Of a stretch of DNA of 64,000 bases, positions 62,490 through 64,000 are shown one piece after another (positions within the stretch are counted from its first letter, which is position 1; the number at the start of each line of letters is the position of its first letter). This DNA comes from an uncultured Ruminococcus sp. (GTDB lineage Bacteria; Bacillota; Clostridia; Oscillospirales; Ruminococcaceae). Below the pieces are notes generated by a model. That model worked only from the letters and a program-made list of their open reading frames with translations, did no database searches and was not told where the DNA came from. A program made the position numbers and the translations under genes. The stretch spans positions 16,180 to 80,179 of the forward strand of contig ONMB01000002.1 in the NCBI GenBank assembly GCA_900318825.1. Direction: 5' to 3'.

Positions 62490-63392
62490 TCAGCGTTTCA
62501 GATAGCTGTCGCGGCGTCTGAGTATCACGGCAGCCTGTATCTTTTTGAAATAGTTCATGAATTCCTGATCGTTTTCGATATTGTTGAGCAGGGCAAGACG
62601 GAAGTATTCCTCGCCCTTGTCGATACGTTTCAGCATAGTGTGAGCGACTGCTGCTCCGCCGAGAGCTTCGGCATAATCCTCGCGGCGCTCTATGGCTTCT
62701 TCAAACCATTTCAGAGCGGTCTCGCCGTCATCGAGGCGGACGTATATCATACCTATCTCATACCTTGCACGGCTGCTGTATTTATGATCGGTGTCGAGGA
62801 GCTTCCTGAGTTCATTCACAGCATTATCGGTGTCACCGGTCTCGGAATAGCATCGTGATATGAAAAGCGGGAGCTCGTCGATACTGAAGCCGTTTTCCAT
62901 AGCTTTTTCATAGCACAGCAATGCGTTCGGGTACAAGCCCATTATCTGATAGCAGCGTCCACGGAAAAATGAGAGAACGCCCTGTTCTTCCCTGGTCATT
63001 TTGTAGCTGCCGGTGTCCATATCGGTGAAAATATCCAGAGCACCGCGGAAGTCTCCTGAGTGGAAAGTCAGCAGACCGTCCTCAAAACGTGCCGAGCTTT
63101 TACTGAAACTCGTGAAGGCTTCTCCGATTATATCTTCGTCGAAGCTGTGAAATATCTTCAGACCGTACTTTTTTATGTCCAGTATAAAGAAAAGTGCCCA
63201 TGCCGGTAAGAATATCAGCACTATGAGCAAAAGGAAGTCACTCAGTTGCAGAGCGTCCCTGTCTGTAAGCAGCAAGCAGCCAAACAATAGTAGCGCAGTA
63301 AGACACAGAGTTAGTGCAGCTCCGTATACTACTGAACGTTTCAGACAAATGAGAGTCCGCTTTGTACGCCTTGCTACGAGTGAAAAAAACAT
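62490..63392 (-). CDS. Membrane-anchored TPR protein
   Basis: A 300-residue protein with two N-terminal membrane helices (ALTLCLTALLLFGCLLLT; FLLLIVLIFLPAWALFFIL) and about five TPR-like repeats in the cytoplasmic part (GDFRGALDIFTDMDTG, YPNALLCYEKAMENGFS, ALKWFEEAIERREDYAEAL). Such proteins are scaffolds; the partner is unknown. It lies between SRP RNA and dnaX on the same strand, where Bacillus has no equivalent. Confidence 0.8.
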   Translation of the reverse strand: MFFSLVARRTKRTLICLKRSVVYGAALTLCLTALLLFGCLLLTDRDALQLSDFLLLIVLIFLPAWALFFILDIKKYGLKIFHSFDEDIIGEAFTSFSKSSARFEDGLLTFHSGDFRGALDIFTDMDTGSYKMTREEQGVLSFFRGRCYQIMGLYPNALLCYEKAMENGFSIDELPLFISRCYSETGDTDNAVNELRKLLDTDHKYSSRARYEIGMIYVRLDDGETALKWFEEAIERREDYAEALGGAAVAHTMLKRIDKGEEYFRLALLNNIENDQEFMNYFKKIQAAVILRRRDSYLKR

Positions 63393-63413
63393 CTTGGCAT
63401 ATCATTCCTTAAT

Positions 63414-63555
63414 AAAAAAATTCCGGAACATAGATGTGCAGGCTTGCTGCGGCACACAAAACAAACCGCTTAATGCTGCTCGGTCTCCCGCCTGACATGG
63501 TTCACGGGGTTTTGTTGCACAGGGCCCGCACATCTATATTTCGGAATTTTCCTTA
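63414..63555 (-). ncRNA. ffs: Small signal recognition particle RNA (4.5S/scRNA)
   Basis: The conserved domain IV reads GTCAGG-CGG-GAGA-CCG-AGCAGC followed by ATTAAGC and GTGCCGCAG, matching bacterial SRP RNA that binds Ffh. Long flanking helices pair AAATTCCG and ATAGATGTGC with their complements near the other end. The RNA ends in a T-run at 63420-63414. The apical loop is GAGA instead of the common GGAA. Position upstream of dnaX-ebfC-recR parallels Bacillus scr. Exact ends are estimated. Confidence 0.92.
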
Positions 63556-63586
63556 ATAAATAGAGCGGACATACGCTCTGTTACAT

Positions 63587-63615
63587 ATTATACCACAATA
63601 ATTTGCTCTTGTCAA
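63587..63615 (-). promoter_or_regulatory. Consensus promoter of SRP RNA
   Basis: TTGACA (63615-63610), 17 bases, TATAAT (63592-63587). A GAGC-n8-GCTC hairpin lies at the start of the transcript. Confidence 0.93.
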
Positions 63616-63712
63616 GAATAATTTAACGCAAAAATGCTGCAATTTTCAGCGTGTTTCCAAAAATCCGCGTTTTTCTGATATATTCTGACATTGCTTTTTT
63701 AATGTTTCCCTC

Positions 63713-63741
63713 TTGACAATGCCTTGTGATTAGTGTATAAT
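63713..63741 (+). promoter_or_regulatory. Consensus promoter upstream of tRNA-Thr
   Basis: TTGACA (63713-63718), 17 bases, TATAAT (63736-63741). Confidence 0.92.
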
Positions 63742-63938
63742 TAATCTTGCTAAAATAATTTGCTGAGCGAACGACCGCTGCCAGCGGCAGATGAAGGGAG
63801 CCTGCGAAGGAAAGAAATATGGAGCAATGAGAGCGAAAGCGAGCAGTACGACTTATATCTGACCGACAATGAGCAGGTCTCGGACTGATTATAAAGCGAC
63901 GGCTGTGCAGCACCTTACAAATTCAAAAATTTAATAAT
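63742..63938 (+). other. Long structured leader before tRNA-Thr
   Basis: About 190 nt separate the promoter from the tRNA. Visible hairpins include CCGCTG-C-CAGCGG and GC-GAAA-GC; the stretch around GAGCGAAAGCGAGCAG looks like another intergenic repeat type. Whether it is only a 5' leader removed by RNase P or a separate RNA is not known. Confidence 0.45.
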
Positions 63939-64000
63939 GCTTGTGTAGCACAGTTGGTAGTGCAGCTCATTCGTAATGAGCAGGTCGCAGGTTCGAGTCC
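63939..64000 (+). tRNA. tRNA-Thr (anticodon CGT), 3' end outside window
   Basis: Acceptor 5' strand GCTTGTG, D-arm GCAC-AGTTGGTA-GTGC, anticodon arm GCTCA-TTCGTAA-TGAGC with anticodon CGT (reads ACG), and T-arm start GCAGG-TTCGAGT. The sequence stops inside the T-arm at the window edge. Confidence 0.95.

Noticed and set aside
63623-63913. 96-codon minus frame opposite the tRNA leader
   Set aside because: No ribosome binding site, overlaps a strong plus-strand promoter and a repeat-like leader.

Overview
The window reads as chromosomal DNA of a cellulolytic gut Firmicute, most likely a Ruminococcus (R. flavefaciens / R. albus / R. champanellensis group). The best evidence is a secreted GH5 cellulase ending in a dockerin (45901-48120), which marks a cellulosome producer. 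Supporting evidence: HrcA/CIRCE heat-shock control, sigma-A-type promoters with 17-bp spacers, AGGAGG ribosome binding sites, an SRP RNA next to dnaX-ebfC-recR, and a spoIVB-like gene. I see no prophage, intact insertion sequence or CRISPR array. Species is an inference; no rRNA is present.

Layout. 1-293: truncated secreted repeat protein. 901-6676: two-gene acyl-CoA-dehydratase-activase-like pair, phosphatidylserine decarboxylase and a zinc-ribbon/DUF805 membrane protein. 6710-12968 (minus): hrcA-grpE-dnaK-dnaJ behind a perfect CIRCE operator, then two small genes. 13282-14824: glycyl-tRNA synthetase. 15270-16249: exported SleB-type hydrolase. 16298-24984: glycan operon (initiating sugar-phosphate transferase, GDP-mannose to GDP-D-rhamnose enzymes, two GT4 transferases, a lipoprotein), led by an 11-codon upstream ORF. 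25034-31510: F-type ATP synthase with delta and alpha fused into one chain. 31605-34089: secD-secF. 34302-36948 (minus): FHA protein, PP2C phosphatase and a small membrane protein.

37043-40903: alpha/beta hydrolase, a membrane-anchored MurF-like ligase and D-Ala-D-Ala ligase. 40984-43200: small membrane protein, hexapeptide acetyltransferase, LysR regulator. 43242-45652: NfnAB-type electron-bifurcating pair. 45776-48120: dockerin cellulase, convergent with a two-component system (48237-50973) whose kinase carries a 400-residue extracytoplasmic region with a very Trp-rich stretch. 51208-52049: unknown gene. 52053-52870: long non-coding gap with a 98-nt inverted-repeat element and a probable orphan transcript. 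52875-56201: exonuclease, membrane protein, SpoIVB-like protease, HPr. 56466-57684: trmD and rimM. 57712-58012: a compact type I toxin-antitoxin locus: two convergent promoters, a 24-residue hydrophobic peptide and one shared bidirectional terminator. 58053-63615: purB, recR, ebfC, dnaX, a TPR protein and SRP RNA. 63713-64000: promoter and a truncated tRNA-Thr(CGT).

Two features recur through the non-coding DNA: modular palindromic intergenic repeats with GCAGGGG or TGTAGGGG heads (five gaps), and a cluster of seven short hairpins between dnaK and dnaJ. The strongest candidate for an unreported system is the toxin-antitoxin locus; the Trp-rich histidine kinase facing the cellulase is second.
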